64,000 nucleotides of DNA from Cryptomeria japonica (lineage: Eukaryota; Streptophyta; Pinopsida; Cupressales; Cupressaceae): the NCBI RefSeq assembly GCF_030272615.1, contig NC_081415.1:369215667-369279666 (forward strand), written 5' to 3'. Made by a program: the position numbers and the translations under genes. Of the stretch, positions 23,100 to 34,795 are shown piece after piece (position 1 is the stretch's first letter; the number at the start of each line of letters is the position of its first letter). The notes under the pieces are model-generated. The model searched no databases. It was not told the DNA's origin and was given only the letters and a program-made list of their open reading frames with translations.

Positions 23100-23760
23100 G
23101 TTGTTTTACCAAGAAATCATAGAAAGTTGAATTTTGCGGAAGATCCAGGAGAGATACAATTGTAGCCATTACGTCGGCAGCTCGATTCTGATCTCTGGGT
23201 ACTTGCTCAAATGTGATAGTTGTAAATTATTCTTTATAATTATCCACCATCCTTTTATATGGCATGAGCTTATCATCCTTAGTTTGGTACTCATCAGTGG
23301 CTTGTCAGATGACTAGCTGAGAATCTCCATATACTTGTAGCTCTTTTAGATGCCACTGTAAAGCCAATCCGAGTCTTGTGATTAAGGCCTTATATTTTGC
23401 TATATTATTGGTGCATGGAAAAGTGAGCCTGTATGACTCCAGGATGCTGTCACCTTGAGGTGTGATGAAAAGAATACCTGCCCCCGAGCCATGTCTAGTG
23501 TATGAGCCATCAAAATAGAGCTTCTAAGGTTGTATAGCTGTGATCATGAAGATCTCTTCATCTAGAAAATTGGAAACAAGAGGATGGTCACCTGCGAGGG
23601 GTGCATCGACCAACTGATCTGCAATAGCTTGCCCCTTGATAACCTTGTAGTCCACATACTCTATATCAAATTCACTCGAGATCATAACCCATTTGGCCAA
23701 GCGGCCTGTTAATGCTGCCTTGCTGAGTAGGTACTTGAGTAGATCGATTTTGGCGATGAG
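23100..23760 (-). pseudogene. element C archaeal-type RNase H domain
   Basis: The connection EFDIEYVDYKVIKGQAIADQ is followed by LYFDGSYTRHGSGAGILFIT, YRLTFPCTNNIAKYKALI and LQVYGDSQLVI. This is the extra RNase H typical of Tat-lineage gypsy elements, placed between the normal RNase H remnant and integrase. The first and third acidic residues (FDGS, GDSQ) are kept. The Glu expected in NNIAEYKAL is Lys. Further minus-strand text to about 22900 is too broken to assign. Confidence 0.8.
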
Positions 23761-25041
23761 CTATACCTTGTGCGTTAACATGTAGTGCCTCAATTTGGTG
23801 GCTGCTAAGATAACTACTAGGAAAGCTCGCTCAATAGGCGTGTAATTGAGTTCATAACCTACCAATGTGTGAGAGATATAGTATACAACACATTCTTTTC
23901 CTTCTACATTGTGTTGTGCAAAAAATACTCCTAATGCTATATTTGTAGCTGAAATATATAGCAATAGAGGTCTATTTGGATCTGGTGGGATCAACAACAG
24001 TGTATTCATCAGGTAGTCTTTAAGGATTTGGAATGCTTGCCGGCACTTTGTATCCCATTGAAAGCAGACATTCTTGTGCAATAGATGCGTGAAGGGATGA
24101 CACTTATCAGCCAATTGTGCAATGAATCTCTGAATTGATTGTAGCCACCCTTGTAGTGTCCTTAACTGACTAATGTTCTTTGGAGGTGGCATGTCCATGA
24201 TTGCTTTGACTTTCACCAGATCTACTTCAATGCCTTTGCTTGAGACAATGTATCCTAGGAGCTTCCCTAAGGTTACCCCAAAGACACATTTCTTTGGATT
24301 GAGACATACATGATATTGCTCTAATCTGTTGAATATTTGACCTAGTATTTCCAGATGACCCCCTCTTGTTAATGATTTAGCTAGTAAATCATCAACATAA
24401 TCTTCCATTATGATGTGCATCATGTCATGGAAAATGGTAGTCATAGCTCTTTGATATGTTGCCCTTGCATTCTTCAGAGCAAATGGCATCACATTCCAAT
24501 AGTAGGTTCCCCATGGGAATGTGAAAGCAATTTTATGTTGATCATCTAGAGCAATCTTGATCTAGTTGTACCCTAAAAAGTCATCCATAAGAGAAAGCAT
24601 TGCATGACCCACTGTTAGATCGACGATCATGTCAATGTTTGGTAAGGGGAAGTCATCTTTAGGGAATGCCTTGTTCAAATCTCTAAAGTCTGTACAGATA
24701 CATAAGCCCCCATTAGCTTTGCAGATGGGTACAATATTAGAGATCCAATCTGCATAATCGATTGGTCGGATGAAACCAACATCTAAGAGCTTTTTGAGTT
24801 TTGCCTTGACAAGAACAACATTCGGTGGGTGCATCTTTCTGAGCTTTTTATTTACAGGTTTAGCTCCTTTTGCCATGGTTAGGTGATGCATGACCAAATT
24901 AGGATCTAAGCCAGGCATGTCTGCATAAGACCATGCGAAGTTTATTTGACGCTTCTGGAAGAATTCCACAAATTTTGGTTGTTCCTCTAGAGTTAGTAGA
25001 GATGCCAAATGTATTTGGTAAGGAGTCTCAAGGGTTCCCAC
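23761..25041 (-). pseudogene. pol: element C reverse transcriptase and RNase H remnant
   Basis: Begins near MGTLETPYQIHLASLL and shows the RT fingers and palm: LRKMHPPNVVLVKAKLKKLL, FIRPIDYADWISNIVPI, CTDFRDLNKAFPKDDFPLPN and SLMDDFLGYN (usually DGFSGYN). The catalytic box MEDYVDDLLAKS is intact. A stop follows GYN (24562) where Gln is usual. Downstream NPKKCVFGV and LGYIVSSKGIEVD are thumb and connection. The gypsy RNase H has LYISATNIALG with no catalytic Asp, as in Tat elements whose first RNase H is degenerate. It would copy element RNA into cDNA; this copy is dead. Confidence 0.85.
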
Positions 25042-26488
25042 ATTGAATTCTTTTGTTTCTTTGATTAGGGTCGTTGATCTCTCCTAATTTGTACTAGAGG
25101 GGAGGATGTCAAACCTTTCATCCGCAGGCGCCTCGGAGAGGTTTTCACCTTTGGATGCGCTCTTTATTTTTACTTTTTTGGGATCAATAAGTGCCACTAT
25201 GTTGTTTACACTAGAAGATCCATGTTTTATTGTAATATTATTGCAACTAAAAGGTTTGGGATCTACCCCAAAGTACATTGCGCTATTAAGTTCGATGGCA
25301 AATCCAACTTTATGATCCCTGCTTGGTATGTTATCTCGTATTTCTAAAAAGTCAATGAGCACCTCATCATTTTGGAAGTGATCAAGACATGGGGGATTTG
25401 GCTGGTTCCAATCGATGAGTTTGGGGTGGATGATAGGCATGACCTCATCTATTAAGTTGAGTTCAGAGGAGGCATCAGTGAGGGTTAATATAGATGAGTG
25501 AAGTTCATCGATGGTACTCTCCTTGTCAGATTCTGGTGTAGGATTTGACATAGGGCCTGTGGAAGTTGCTTCTTGCTCATGAACCCAAAAGGTTTTAATC
25601 CATGCCTCTCCATAAACTGGGATATCTTTACGAGGTGGTGGAGGTAATGTGTCTTCCTCGTTTGAAGTATTTAGATTCACTGAATCCCATTCCCACTCAT
25701 GTGAGTCGGTCTTTGAATCACTCTCTAACATCCGATTACTATATCAGGATGGGATGTGTTTTGAATTGAAGAGTGTATTGGTTATGGGTTTTTGCTCTTT
25801 TGGAGGTGGGACCACTGGGGCTTCTAGCAGGATTATCGGTGTTGTTGATGCTGCTGCTGGGAGTATCGATGCCAGTGGTGCAGTTGGTGCTACTGATGCT
25901 ACTGATGGTATTATTAGTGATGTTGATGCTTCTGTTGGCTTTGATGCTACTGATGGTATTATCAGTTGTGTGGGTGCAGTTGGTGTTGTTGGTGCCACAA
26001 AGATAATCAAGGATGGCCTCCTTGGAGTAACTGGCTGATACATGAGTTTTCTGGGTTTCCGTTTGAATCAAAGCTTAGGAAGAGATTCCTTTTGAAAAAA
26101 TACTCCAGTTTTATCTTTGTTTTTCAACTCCGGTTGTAAGGGCTCATGTCGCCCTTGTTTGCAATGTCCCAAAGCACTCTGACTATCATAGCCCATTCTT
26201 TGCATGATAGTGAGGCCTTTGCCATATTTATCAGTGGGAAGCTTAGCCTTTGGGCTTTCTATGTTTATAGGGTCCTTGTAGATCCATTCTGTTAGGTCCT
26301 CATCTCTGGTTTCCTCTTCCTAACTTTTACCAGGGATGAATGTGCCAAAGTGTGTGCTTTCTTGGCCAATGGTGGTTGAAGCAACTTTTGAAGTTTGCCA
26401 TAAGTTCTAAGGGAGGTGAGTAATTGCCAAGCACAAAAGAGCTAGCTAAGATTATATTCCCCAGGACCTTCCTCAGTCATTTTCATTT
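25042..26488 (-). pseudogene. element C protease-RT linker with short coding repeats
   Basis: The frame 25731-25084 (MLESDSKTDSHEWEWD; IHPKLIDWNQPNPPCLDHF) matches element B's IYPQIIDWNQQNPPHLDWF near 38480, so it is a conserved linker of this lineage. Before it, 25744-26043 encodes an Ala/Pro/Ser/Thr-rich stretch with internal repeats (LIIPSVAS twice). The long plus-strand Gly/Asp-rich frame here is the complement of those repeats. 26044-26488 is too broken to read. Confidence 0.6.
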
Positions 26489-26965
26489 TCAACTTCTCTT
26501 GCTTTGGTATAGGGTGATCGAACTGGAAAGAGAAGCTGGATTAACATATGATGTGGAAGGGATGGCTTCTCTATTGTTAGGTATGGTGATCTCTGATTGA
26601 TGGTTAATATTGTTACAATATGCAAATGGATTTCCATTGCCAAGGATTGTGATTTCTACACCGTTATGGGGAAACTTGATACATTGATGATAGGTAGATG
26701 GAATGGATTGCATGGCATGTATCCAAGGTCTTCCTAACAAAAGATTATATGGCAAAGGAAGGTCCAGAACTTGGAAGACTATATGTTTCACCACTGGCCC
26801 CACTCTGATAGGTAATACAACAACTCCTTTGGAAGAACACTCTGCATCATCATAGACCTTAATGGTTATATTTTTATTGGAATCCACTGATTCTACCACA
26901 TACCCCAATGCTGTGAGCAACAACAAGGTGCATATATTCAAGCTGACTCCATTGTCAATCAAGAC
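26489..26965 (-). pseudogene. pro: element C aspartic protease
   Basis: IDNGVSLNICTLLLLTALGY holds the active-site Asp in DNG-V form (DGGS in element B). The second half carries the plant gypsy hallmark YNLLLGRPWIHAMQSIPSTY, then the conserved HQCIKFPHNGVEI. About 158 codons. It would cleave Gag-Pol. A stop separates it from the upstream gag frame at 26965. Confidence 0.8.
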
Positions 26966-28262
26966 TCACTTGATTCTATGTTGGTTTACAAATCCTTCAA
27001 TGTGAAGGGATGTGTTATGTGGTTGTTGGAATGAAGCATTGTCACTTTCAGAAAAAGTGAGGCATGGTGATGACCTGAGACTACCAACCATGGCTTGAAA
27101 TTGATCCATGTTGAGGTTGGCGAGGACTGACCCTTCTTGGAGAGCTTGATCCAAGATTTTTTAGTGTGAAGGGGATAAGCATAAAATCTCTAATATGGAT
27201 ATGAGTGCGGGTGTTTTATCCAATTGTTCCACAAGATTATATTGCTTGGGGAGGGGTGTCATTCCTTGTGGTGCTGCTCGAATGGTAATTTTGCTACGAT
27301 GCGTAACAACATTGCATGCAGGATTTGGACCATTGATGGTGAGAGTTGCAACTTGTTCATTAGCGTCATAGAGGTGAATCATAGTGTAATTATATGCAGC
27401 TTGTGTATAATTAGTTGTAGTATCTGTGTTTTGACCTAAGGTGGAAGGACCCCTTTGATCATGTGATGGAAGTGGATTCTTGAACATTAGATGATCAACA
27501 TTGGATGTTTTAGGGTCATGTCCTTCTATTTCAATTTCTCCTCTGTCAATAAGATCTTGAACAAGATATTTCAGTTGATGGCAATTGCTCATCTTATGCC
27601 CTTTTCCCTGGTGGAACTCACAATGTTCATTATCTCTTCACCATGGAGGTTTGACCTAAGGTTCATAGTTAGATGTTTTCGGTAAGGTCACAATATTGGA
27701 AGAGACTAATTGATGCAATATTGTTTTGATGGGTTCCTCTAAGGGTGTGTACGTGCATTTTGGTTTGTAGTTCTGTTGCCTTTGTCTTGGTTCCTCTTGT
27801 GGCACATTGCGACCTTGATTTTGTGGATGAGTGATGGTGTTGTTTTTAGGAGGGGGATTTTGTCTTGCAAACCTAATCACAGGTTGTGCAATTTTTACTG
27901 TTCGTGCATCCACTATCCCATCATTGACAACGTTCTTGTTCTTGTTCCAAAAATTGGGTTTATCACTATTATAACGTGTATGAGGGCCATCTTTGGGTTC
28001 ATTGTAGATTTTGATAAGTCCTTTTTTGATAAAGGGCTCGTTCACATTTTAATCCTTGAGTGATCATCTCTTCAAAGGATTTTGTACCCTTCATGTCTAA
28101 ATGGAATTCCATCTCGTCATTCAAGTTGGAAATGAATATTTCCACTAGTTCTTGTTTAGGCAAATGAAGAGAACATCTACTAGATAGTTGCCTCCACCGT
28201 TGCAAGAAAGCTGAGAACAAATCCCTTAGTTTTTGTTTGGTGTTGCATAAATCTGCCATGGT
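26966..28262 (-). pseudogene. gag: element C gag, C-terminal part
   Basis: The capsid region MADLCNTKQKLRDLFSAF, LQRWRQLSSRC and GLKCERALYQK (28259-27999) matches element B. A linker (FWNKNKNVVNDGIVDAR) follows, then a zinc-finger-like motif CEFHQGKGHKMSNC with a Cys-His-His-Cys order (near 27590-27640), and QDLIDRGEIEIEG. It then runs through DQALQEGSVLANLNMDQF to the protease. Stops at 27160 and 26965. The upstream half of gag lies beyond the LINE-like insertion at 31300-31965. Confidence 0.8.
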
Positions 28263-28283
28263 AACATCTCATTCTATGTTATG
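28263..28283. repeat. 21-bp target-site duplication, left copy
   Basis: Identical over 21 of 21 bases to 31210-31230, with divergent sequence on both outer sides. It marks the insertion of 28284-31209 in element C gag; the host gag sequence (HNIE, then DVTMADLCNTKQ) is contiguous when one copy and the insert are ignored. Confidence 0.9.
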
Positions 28284-28441
28284 ATTGATTGAAAAATAGG
28301 TTTTAAGGACCCGAAACCATTACAACATAGTTAAATAGAAAGTTGAGAAAATAGAGTCCACATACAAAGCGACTGGTCAAAAAACCAACGAACAGAAAAA
28401 ATAGCTAAACAACAAAAAACAACAAAGAACCCAAGGAGACA

Positions 28442-30162
28442 CTATATAGTAATTTTCTTCAGCAGATCCTCTGCCTTAGTCACCAGCTCATCATAGGTCG
28501 CCCCAACTGCTTTTAGCTCCTCCACTTCCTTATTCACTTTCTTTTCCTTCCTCTTTCCATGGGTGCGGGTTCTGGGACCTTGGACTTCCCCGGTTCCTTC
28601 TGCATCCAAGTCAATTTCCTGGGTTTCCTTTTCATCATCAAGCTTGCTGATGAGGGTATGGGTGTTGTTGGCTGAGATTTTCAGAATGTTGAGACTTTTC
28701 TCCGAAATGTTCTTGAGGCACTCCTCTATCTTGTCCACTTTGGCAACTATATCCGAGAGCGTTTTTTCACTAGTTTCCTCCAGGGTTTTTCTATCCTGTA
28801 TCTCCTTTTCAATTTTCTCAAACCGGGGATTAGAGGCATCTCTGATGTCTTCCGCTTTGGCAATTGTGCTCTTCAGATCTTCGATATAATCGGCCATAGT
28901 GTTCCCCTCTCCAATGTTAATGGTCTCCAGGATCATGACTCTGTTGCAGAGTTTTTTGTATTCATCCGCAGTATTCTTATTCCCATCAAAAAGCCATTCA
29001 ATGGTTTTCATAAAACCCTTCAAGGCCTCAGGGTGAGGACCAGGAGAAGGAGTAACTTTACCAAGGGTTATCTGTTCATCTTTAGCAATATGGAGGGCAG
29101 AAATAGTGTCGGTGGCCCTGAGGGTCTCCTCCATAGTCTCCATCTCCAGGTTTTGTTCAGCTTCCAAGGTTCTTGTTTGCTTGTCCTCTTCCGGTTCCTT
29201 GCCAGTCTCCTCCGGATCTTTGCCAGTCTCCTCTGTTTTCTTTTGCTTCTTCCTGGGTTGGGCTTTAAACTTTTTTCCTTCAGCACTCCCTTAGGGTTCT
29301 TCTTCTCCTCAGGGAAATCAGAGTCCTCTTCTTCTGAAGAATTACTAATCAAGGGTTTGCTTTGGGGTTTTTTGCTCTTAGAAGAAGAGGGTTTTGGTTT
29401 CCTCTTCTTGCTCCTCTCATACTCTGAGTCGTCAGAGCTTTCCTCATTATCAGTCGAGGAATCATTATCTAAATCCTCCTCCTCTGAGAAATCAAAATCA
29501 GACATTTCTTCTTCCGAATCCACAGAGAGCTGCATTTGGTTGATTTTACTAGCCTTTAAATGATCATAAATGAGGACCGTAAGTCCCTGGTGCATTGCAG
29601 TGTCACCCCGAGGATTTTCTTTATATGCTTTTAGGGATGCATTCATAGAACGGAGCAAGAAGTATGGGAAATTCACCTTATCATTATGCCTAAAATGATT
29701 TAAGAGGACAAAGTGATATCCATATACTTTCATAAACCTGCCATCTAGAGTTATATACCTCATTAAAACAAAGAGAATTTCTTGCCAGGGTTTTGCAAAA
29801 GCCCTAGGCGGGTAATAGGTTTTACTCAACTTTACCAGTCTTTTCTTCTCTTTCTCTGTGACCAGGTACCTTTCAATGGCTTCCCTGCTGACCTTCCTAT
29901 CTCTGTAGAAGTTGCAACCCTCCCTTTTGAGTCCCGTAGCTTTAGCTATTAACTCTTCATCAATTTCCACCAGTTGGTCGCCCATTTTAAGCATGCCCTT
30001 CTTCCAATTTTTGCAGAAGAAGCTGGTAATCTTTCCATCATGGCCATGGAGTCTCTCAATGAAGCTCGAAAGACCACCCTTCTGCAAAATTTCCCACACC
30101 TCTTCTTTCTGTTTCCACTCCTTACAACTTCCTGGCTCATATCTTCTCCTATTTCCGCCCAT
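28442..30162 (-). CDS. ~570-codon ORF of unknown function, one frameshift
   Basis: Starts MGGNRRRYEPGSCKEWKQKE. The N-terminal domain (EIDEELIAKATGLKREGCNF; RYITLDGRFMKVYGYHF; LLNHFRHNDKVNFPYFLL) resembles the envelope-position ORF of element D. A very acidic Ser/Glu/Asp stretch follows (about 29460-29540, EEEMSDFDFSEEEDLDNDSS), then a Lys/Pro-rich basic stretch. A frameshift near 29280, in a T-run on the plus strand, moves reading into the frame that ends at 28442. That part is a Glu/Lys-rich probable coiled coil (KIEKEIQDRKTLEETSEK). I saw no in-frame stop in the two joined parts, which is unusual in this window. Nuclear or nucleic-acid-binding roles are guesses from composition only. Confidence 0.6.
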
Positions 30163-30373
30163 GGTGTTGTTTCTCACAGTCAAGTTTAGGTTACAGAGCC
30201 GGTGAAACAGAAAGCTTTTCGAAGTTAAAACAAAAACCCAGAAAGTGTGCGTAGCATTAGTGATTTGATAGGTTATAATGCACGTTCTGCTAGCTTTGAT
30301 GTTATAATGAGTAATTCCCTCATTATTGAAGTAACTTGAAGTGCTTACTTCAGTACATATCATAATTGCCCTG

Positions 30374-31208
30374 TCAATCAAGATTCTTTGGGGTACTTCG
30401 ATATCTTTCATTTATTATGATTTGTCTTACATCTCCGGGAAGACCGCTCTCACCTGTCCACGTGGTAATGGTCTCATTCTTCACCGCCACGTTTGTAGCC
30501 CAATCGACAGAACAGTTGGCCTTCCAATATATATGGGATATGTGGCATTTTTTGAAGGTTCTGATGATGTCAATAGCAGAAAAAATTATATTGTGAATCG
30601 ACCAAGAGGGCTTAGAGGTCCCATTGAGACACTTAATAATATTATTGGAATCCCCTTCAATCCAGAGATGGGTACAGTTCCATTTTTTGGCTAGAATAAT
30701 GCCTTGAAGGGCTGCCATAGCTTCCGCCTTATGATTGGTTTGAATGCCAATAGGGACAACAATCATACCTTTGCAAATGCCTCTGTCATCTCTGAGAATA
30801 GCTCCACAGCTTGAAGGACTTGGATTTCCTTTGGCTGCTCCATCAAAATTGATTTTAAGCCAACCATAGGGAGGGGTTTGCCATTTAACTTTAAGCCTTT
30901 TATTGTAGCTGATATTATGACCATCAGTGATCTTCATATTCTAGGCTCTTAAGATATTTAAGTCCAAAGAGTTGTTTGAGTAACAAGAGACCTCCATAGT
31001 TCCCATATTTTCCTGAATAGCCCTTTGAATTTTCTAAAAAACAATGTCTTGATTTAAGGACACATCCCTGAAAATTCAGTTGTTTCTTTCCTTCCAAAGA
31101 CCCCACAAAATGTGAGGAAGAGAGAGCTGCCACATACACCTCAGAAAAGAGTTGGTCCAATGAATTTACCAGGAAGAGAACAAATCTCCAATGAATTTGC
31201 CAGGAAGA
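30374..31208 (-). pseudogene. LINE ORF2 C-terminus with RNase H domain
   Basis: Minus-strand text LPHILWGLWKERNN is the end of a LINE zinc-binding RT domain, broken by stops. From 30937 an open frame carries an RNase H of the plant LINE type: GWLKINFDGAAKGNPSP, HKAEAMAALQGIILA, IEGDSNNIIKCL and NCSVDWATN. All four acidic positions (Asp, Glu, Asp, Asp) are present. It stops at 30374, about 210 bases before the next ORF. RT itself is missing, so the copy is 5'-truncated. Confidence 0.7.
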
Positions 31209-31209
31209 G

Positions 31210-31230
31210 AACATCTCATTCTATGTTATG
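31210..31230. repeat. 21-bp target-site duplication, right copy
   Basis: Identical to 28263-28283. Immediately left of it a ~31-bp tandem duplication (units sharing CCAGGAAGAGAACA, 31153-31213) overlaps the junction. Confidence 0.9.
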
Positions 31231-31299
31231 TGCATAATGAACGACGAATTTTTGAACTAGTTCCTCAAATATTCTAATGCCACTTGGTAATCAGGAAAA

Positions 31300-31965
31300 T
31301 TATTGTGTGGTTGTGCCTCCCAAACTTTGAGGAAAAAGGCGCATTAGATAGGTGTCCTCATAGGCCACCTCTAAACAAGCTGAGTGAAATTCTCGTACAT
31401 GATCTCTAGGGTCTCCTTTTCCCCTGTACTTTTCAAACTTAGGTGTTTCAAACCCTTGCCGAAAAGGTGGCATATGCATGTTCCTATCAAAAGGATAGGG
31501 ACAAATATCGTTAAGTGAAAACCGAGTAGTCTTCACACCACTATTGAGTTGTTGAGCGAGATTTTCTACTTGTTGCCTTAATATGTCTATTTCTGAAGGA
31601 GGAGGAGGTGGGGGATTCCCTTGATGATTAAGGTCACAGCCGAAGTAATCTCTACCTCTTCCCCCATTGTTACGACTATATTGTTTAGATGTCTGCTGTA
31701 TCCATGCAGTATCAAAGTCAGAGGGTAGTTTGGCACCCTCTTGAGCAAGTATTAGAAAATGAGCATCTGCGTTGTTTCTAAGGATTTCGTCAAAGAGTCT
31801 ATTGAACTTGGGATTGTGTTGTGCTCTTTCTATATCTTCAGGAGTTGGAGTGCTAGGATCTTCATCATTTGTGCCTCCTCCAATGATCTCATGGAAATGG
31901 TTGAGGTTTTCTTCCTCGTCTTCAATCTCTGGTTGTTGGTTTCTCATTGATCTTGTTTGAGCCAT
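31300..31965 (-). pseudogene. gag: element C gag, N-terminal part
   Basis: A continuous 222-codon frame from MAQTRSMRNQQPEIEDEEEN, with an acidic start, a Pro-run (PPPPPPSEIDILRQQVEN) leading into a short coiled coil, then LNDICPYPFDRNMHMPPF and FEKYRGKGDPRDHVREFHSA. The last block matches element B gag at 14610-14740. It ends at a stop at 31300, and broken gag text continues to the insertion at 31230. Confidence 0.8.
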
Positions 31966-34420
31966 GTTGTTGAAAGTTTGAGGTTGGTGAAAGCAATTAT
32001 GAGGTGGTGATGAAATGTTTGATGGAAGATAAGTGTTTGTGAAATGTTTAGAAGATGAATCTCTAACATTGAAGGTTGGATGTTACCAAAGTTCTTTGTG
32101 AATTGCTCTTGTGTTTTCAACAATTTTGATGTGATAAGGTATAGCAAGGTTTGAGATGTGTTACAAACCAAGCTACCTAGCAATGAGAGGATGCACTCAT
32201 AAAATACTTTTAACCTATGTAGAAATGACTCTTAGGATGATTGATCCTAGCTACAGAGACAACCTAAAAGTGATTTGTTGGTTTGATTTAAGAAATATTT
32301 AAAAGAACTTAGGAAAAGAACTTTTTGTGTTTTGAGAGTTGAATGGTTTGGTGATGTGTGAAGGTGAAAGTGGATAGAATATGGACCTCAATAAAAACTT
32401 TCTATTACAAAGGGGGTTTCTACTTCTTCCTCTCTCTCAGGGGTTGGTGGTTCCCATCGAGCTACGTTGTAGGTGATACAAATTTTTGGAAAGAAAGAAG
32501 GGTTGATGTTACCTCCTTTGTTTTTGTGATAATCCAAGGCTCTATATTGAGTAAAAGCTCTATTTTTCAAAGGCTCTTTGTTGAATTCATTGGATTTGCC
32601 TTGAAGATATAAGTGCATATGGTGCAAGAAGGCTCTGTGTGAGAGAAAAATTTGTCTATTGATAAGGAAAAACTTCCTTCTTTTGATAAGAGCTTTTTAA
32701 CTCAATTGTCTCTTTTTCAACGTGGTCTTTTGATGAAGACTCCTTTTTCTCAATATGTGAGTGACGGTCATACAAACTTGATACTTGTTTCACTTGTTGA
32801 TGTTGTTTTGTTTACCAATGATGGATGTAAATTTGTTGGATGAATACTTGGTTTAAAAGTATTTTGAATTTCTTTGACAAGAAAATACAACAAGCACACA
32901 AGCACAATAACCTTGACCCTTTTCAACAAAAGGCAAAAATAGGTGTGGGTCTAAATCAACCCAATCATGAACTTTCTTGACCCTTTTTACAAATGTATTT
33001 TATGTTTCCCAAAGCTTGAAGTCGGCTTAAATTGTTACTGGTCTGATACAAGATGAATACAACTCAAACACACTTTATCCCTAAGGTCAATGGCCAGTTG
33101 CGATATTTTCAGCGCACATCTTGATATTTCTTTGAATTTGGTACTGCATACCTTATGAATCCCACCGTGGTAGGTAAGGATGTGATATACTAAGTCTTGC
33201 GCAAGCATAACAGATAGATGATCCCTATGATGGGGGAGTCACCACTTTTATCAAGCTACAAGTAGCCTTTCAAAAAATCCCATTTCTACTCAAGGAAATA
33301 TGTATGGTGAGTATCTTGGGAGCAACACCATCTATGCTCTTGCACTGAACTTTTCACAAATATCCTCAATCAATAGAATAGGTGGGCTTCTATAATAAAA
33401 GGTGTTTAGTAATGTTCGATGTCTTTGGACGTAAGTTCATTCTGCAGTGACTCACTTAAGAGCCTTGTAACTTGTGGTGGGGCCCATATGTCCTTTCGAC
33501 AAGTCACACTATAGGAACAACTACACCCAAGGCTACAACTTTTGCTCTCACCTGATTTCTATAGCGGTTCAAAGGATTTACCACGCAAGGTCGTTCCCAA
33601 GAGTGATGTGTCTCTTGGTAGGCCTCTCTTAAAAATGAAAATTTTGAGCGTTACTGACACTTTTCTCTTGCACCTAGGACCATGAGATCCAAGGGAGAGG
33701 ATAGTGTGTGTTGGAAGTGGGACCACTCTATAGATTTTTGCACAAGTGTGCCAGACACTGAAAACACTTGTTCTTTTAACTGGTTTATTGTAATGTGATT
33801 TATATGCTATTTTGAGAGTTTGCTCCAACAACTATGGTGTTCTTTTCAACTTCACAAGGCAATTTGTTTTCTAACTAGGAAATTGAAAATCTTGGTCAAC
33901 ATAATTGAAAGCACACTGGTCAAAGTAAAAGTGAGTTTGTAACAAAAAGGGACAAGTTTGTTCTTTTTAACTTGCAAAATAAAAAGTTGATTGTGAATTT
34001 TTAACCTTGCAAGAAATAAATTTGTTTGTTTGTTTTAAATCCAAAATGAAAGTGTGTCCCTAACTTGCAAGAAAACAAATTTGTTTGTTTGATTTTGTGG
34101 TTCTTTTTAACTTTGCAAAGTGAAATTCCTTTTAAGCCCAAATTGAAAATTTTATTTATTTTAGTTCAAAAGGAAAAATGAAGTTGATTTTAGTCCAAAA
34201 AGGGAAAATGAATTCTTTTTAATCCAACTTTAAAAGTAAAGCTTAGAAAAAAGGAAATAAACTTTCTAAGTCTGTAACTCCTCGAATCCTGCAACAAGAA
34301 GTTAGAAAACCTGCACAAGAAAAAATGAAAATAGTTAGTGAAAAAGAACATTTTTTTGGTGGGCTTCTACAAGCCTAAAATTTTGATTTTTTGGTTACAA
34401 TATTATTTTTTTCAACTCTC
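31966..34420 (-). other. element C leader between primer site and gag
   Basis: About 2.5 kb with no conserved coding signal; open frames are short and occur on both strands. Long leaders are normal for Ogre-like elements. T-rich and A-rich strings with repeated TTTGCAAG/AAATTTGTTTG phrases occur near 33940-34230. Confidence 0.5.
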
Positions 34421-34425
34421 TGTTA

Positions 34426-34745
34426 CAAAAGCACTACTCTGTGTAAACATAGAAGGACTACTTTAATACAAATGTGTTGAAAGACTGACAAACACGCTAA
34501 AATAACAACAACATCGCTACTATATGAACATACGCACTACTTAAAATTGTCAAACAAAATTAAATCTCTGTCAGATAGAGAGTACAATCACGCTAAAAGA
34601 GTTACAATAGTGCTATTTAACTAACAATAGCGCTATAACTCAGACAAAGGCACTACTTCTCTGATAGAAGCGCCAAAACTCTGACAAAAGTGCTAAATCC
34701 TGAGCTATCAAAGGTGCTAAAACACGTTCAATAGCGCTAAAGCGC
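34426..34745 (-). repeat. ~20-bp-period motif array, right side of element C
   Basis: About twelve units near ACAATAGCGCTA (plus strand) have YGC/CGC cores at about 34430, 34495, 34515, 34533, 34581, 34611, 34631, 34651, 34671, 34691, 34715 and 34735. Five consecutive cores are exactly 20 bases apart. Units are the reverse complement of those at 17160-17420. In element sense it begins about 50 bases after the primer site. Confidence 0.75.
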
Positions 34746-34795
34746 AACTTGTGTGTGACAATTTGGCAATTTTACAAAAAAGTTAGTTTGTTTTA

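Larger units (their letters stand above)
28284..31209 (-). mobile_element. LINE-like retroinsertion carrying an extra ORF
   Basis: A 2926-bp unit between perfect 21-bp target duplications; the length and variability of such duplications fit target-primed (LINE-type) insertion. On the minus strand it starts with broken zinc-binding-domain text (LPHILWGLWKERNN), continues with an RNase H domain (30937-30374), then a ~570-codon ORF (30162-28442), and ends in a T-rich tail (CCTATTTTTCAATCAAT) without a clear poly(A). It looks like a 5'-truncated plant LINE whose 3' part carries a further gene, either a native third ORF or a transduced neighbour. The perfect duplication makes it one of the younger events here. 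Confidence 0.75.

Noticed and set aside
25649-26038. Plus-strand Gly/Asp-rich ORF (DATDGIIS repeats)
   Set aside because: It is the complement of the repetitive protease-RT linker of minus-strand element C.
28563-29563. Plus-strand Ser/Phe-rich ORFs
   Set aside because: They mirror the acidic and coiled-coil coding region of the minus-strand ORF at 28442-30162.
17160-34745. CRISPR-like spaced repeats
   Set aside because: Units are short and degenerate, spacing is about 20 bp with no unique spacers, and the context is a plant retroelement.
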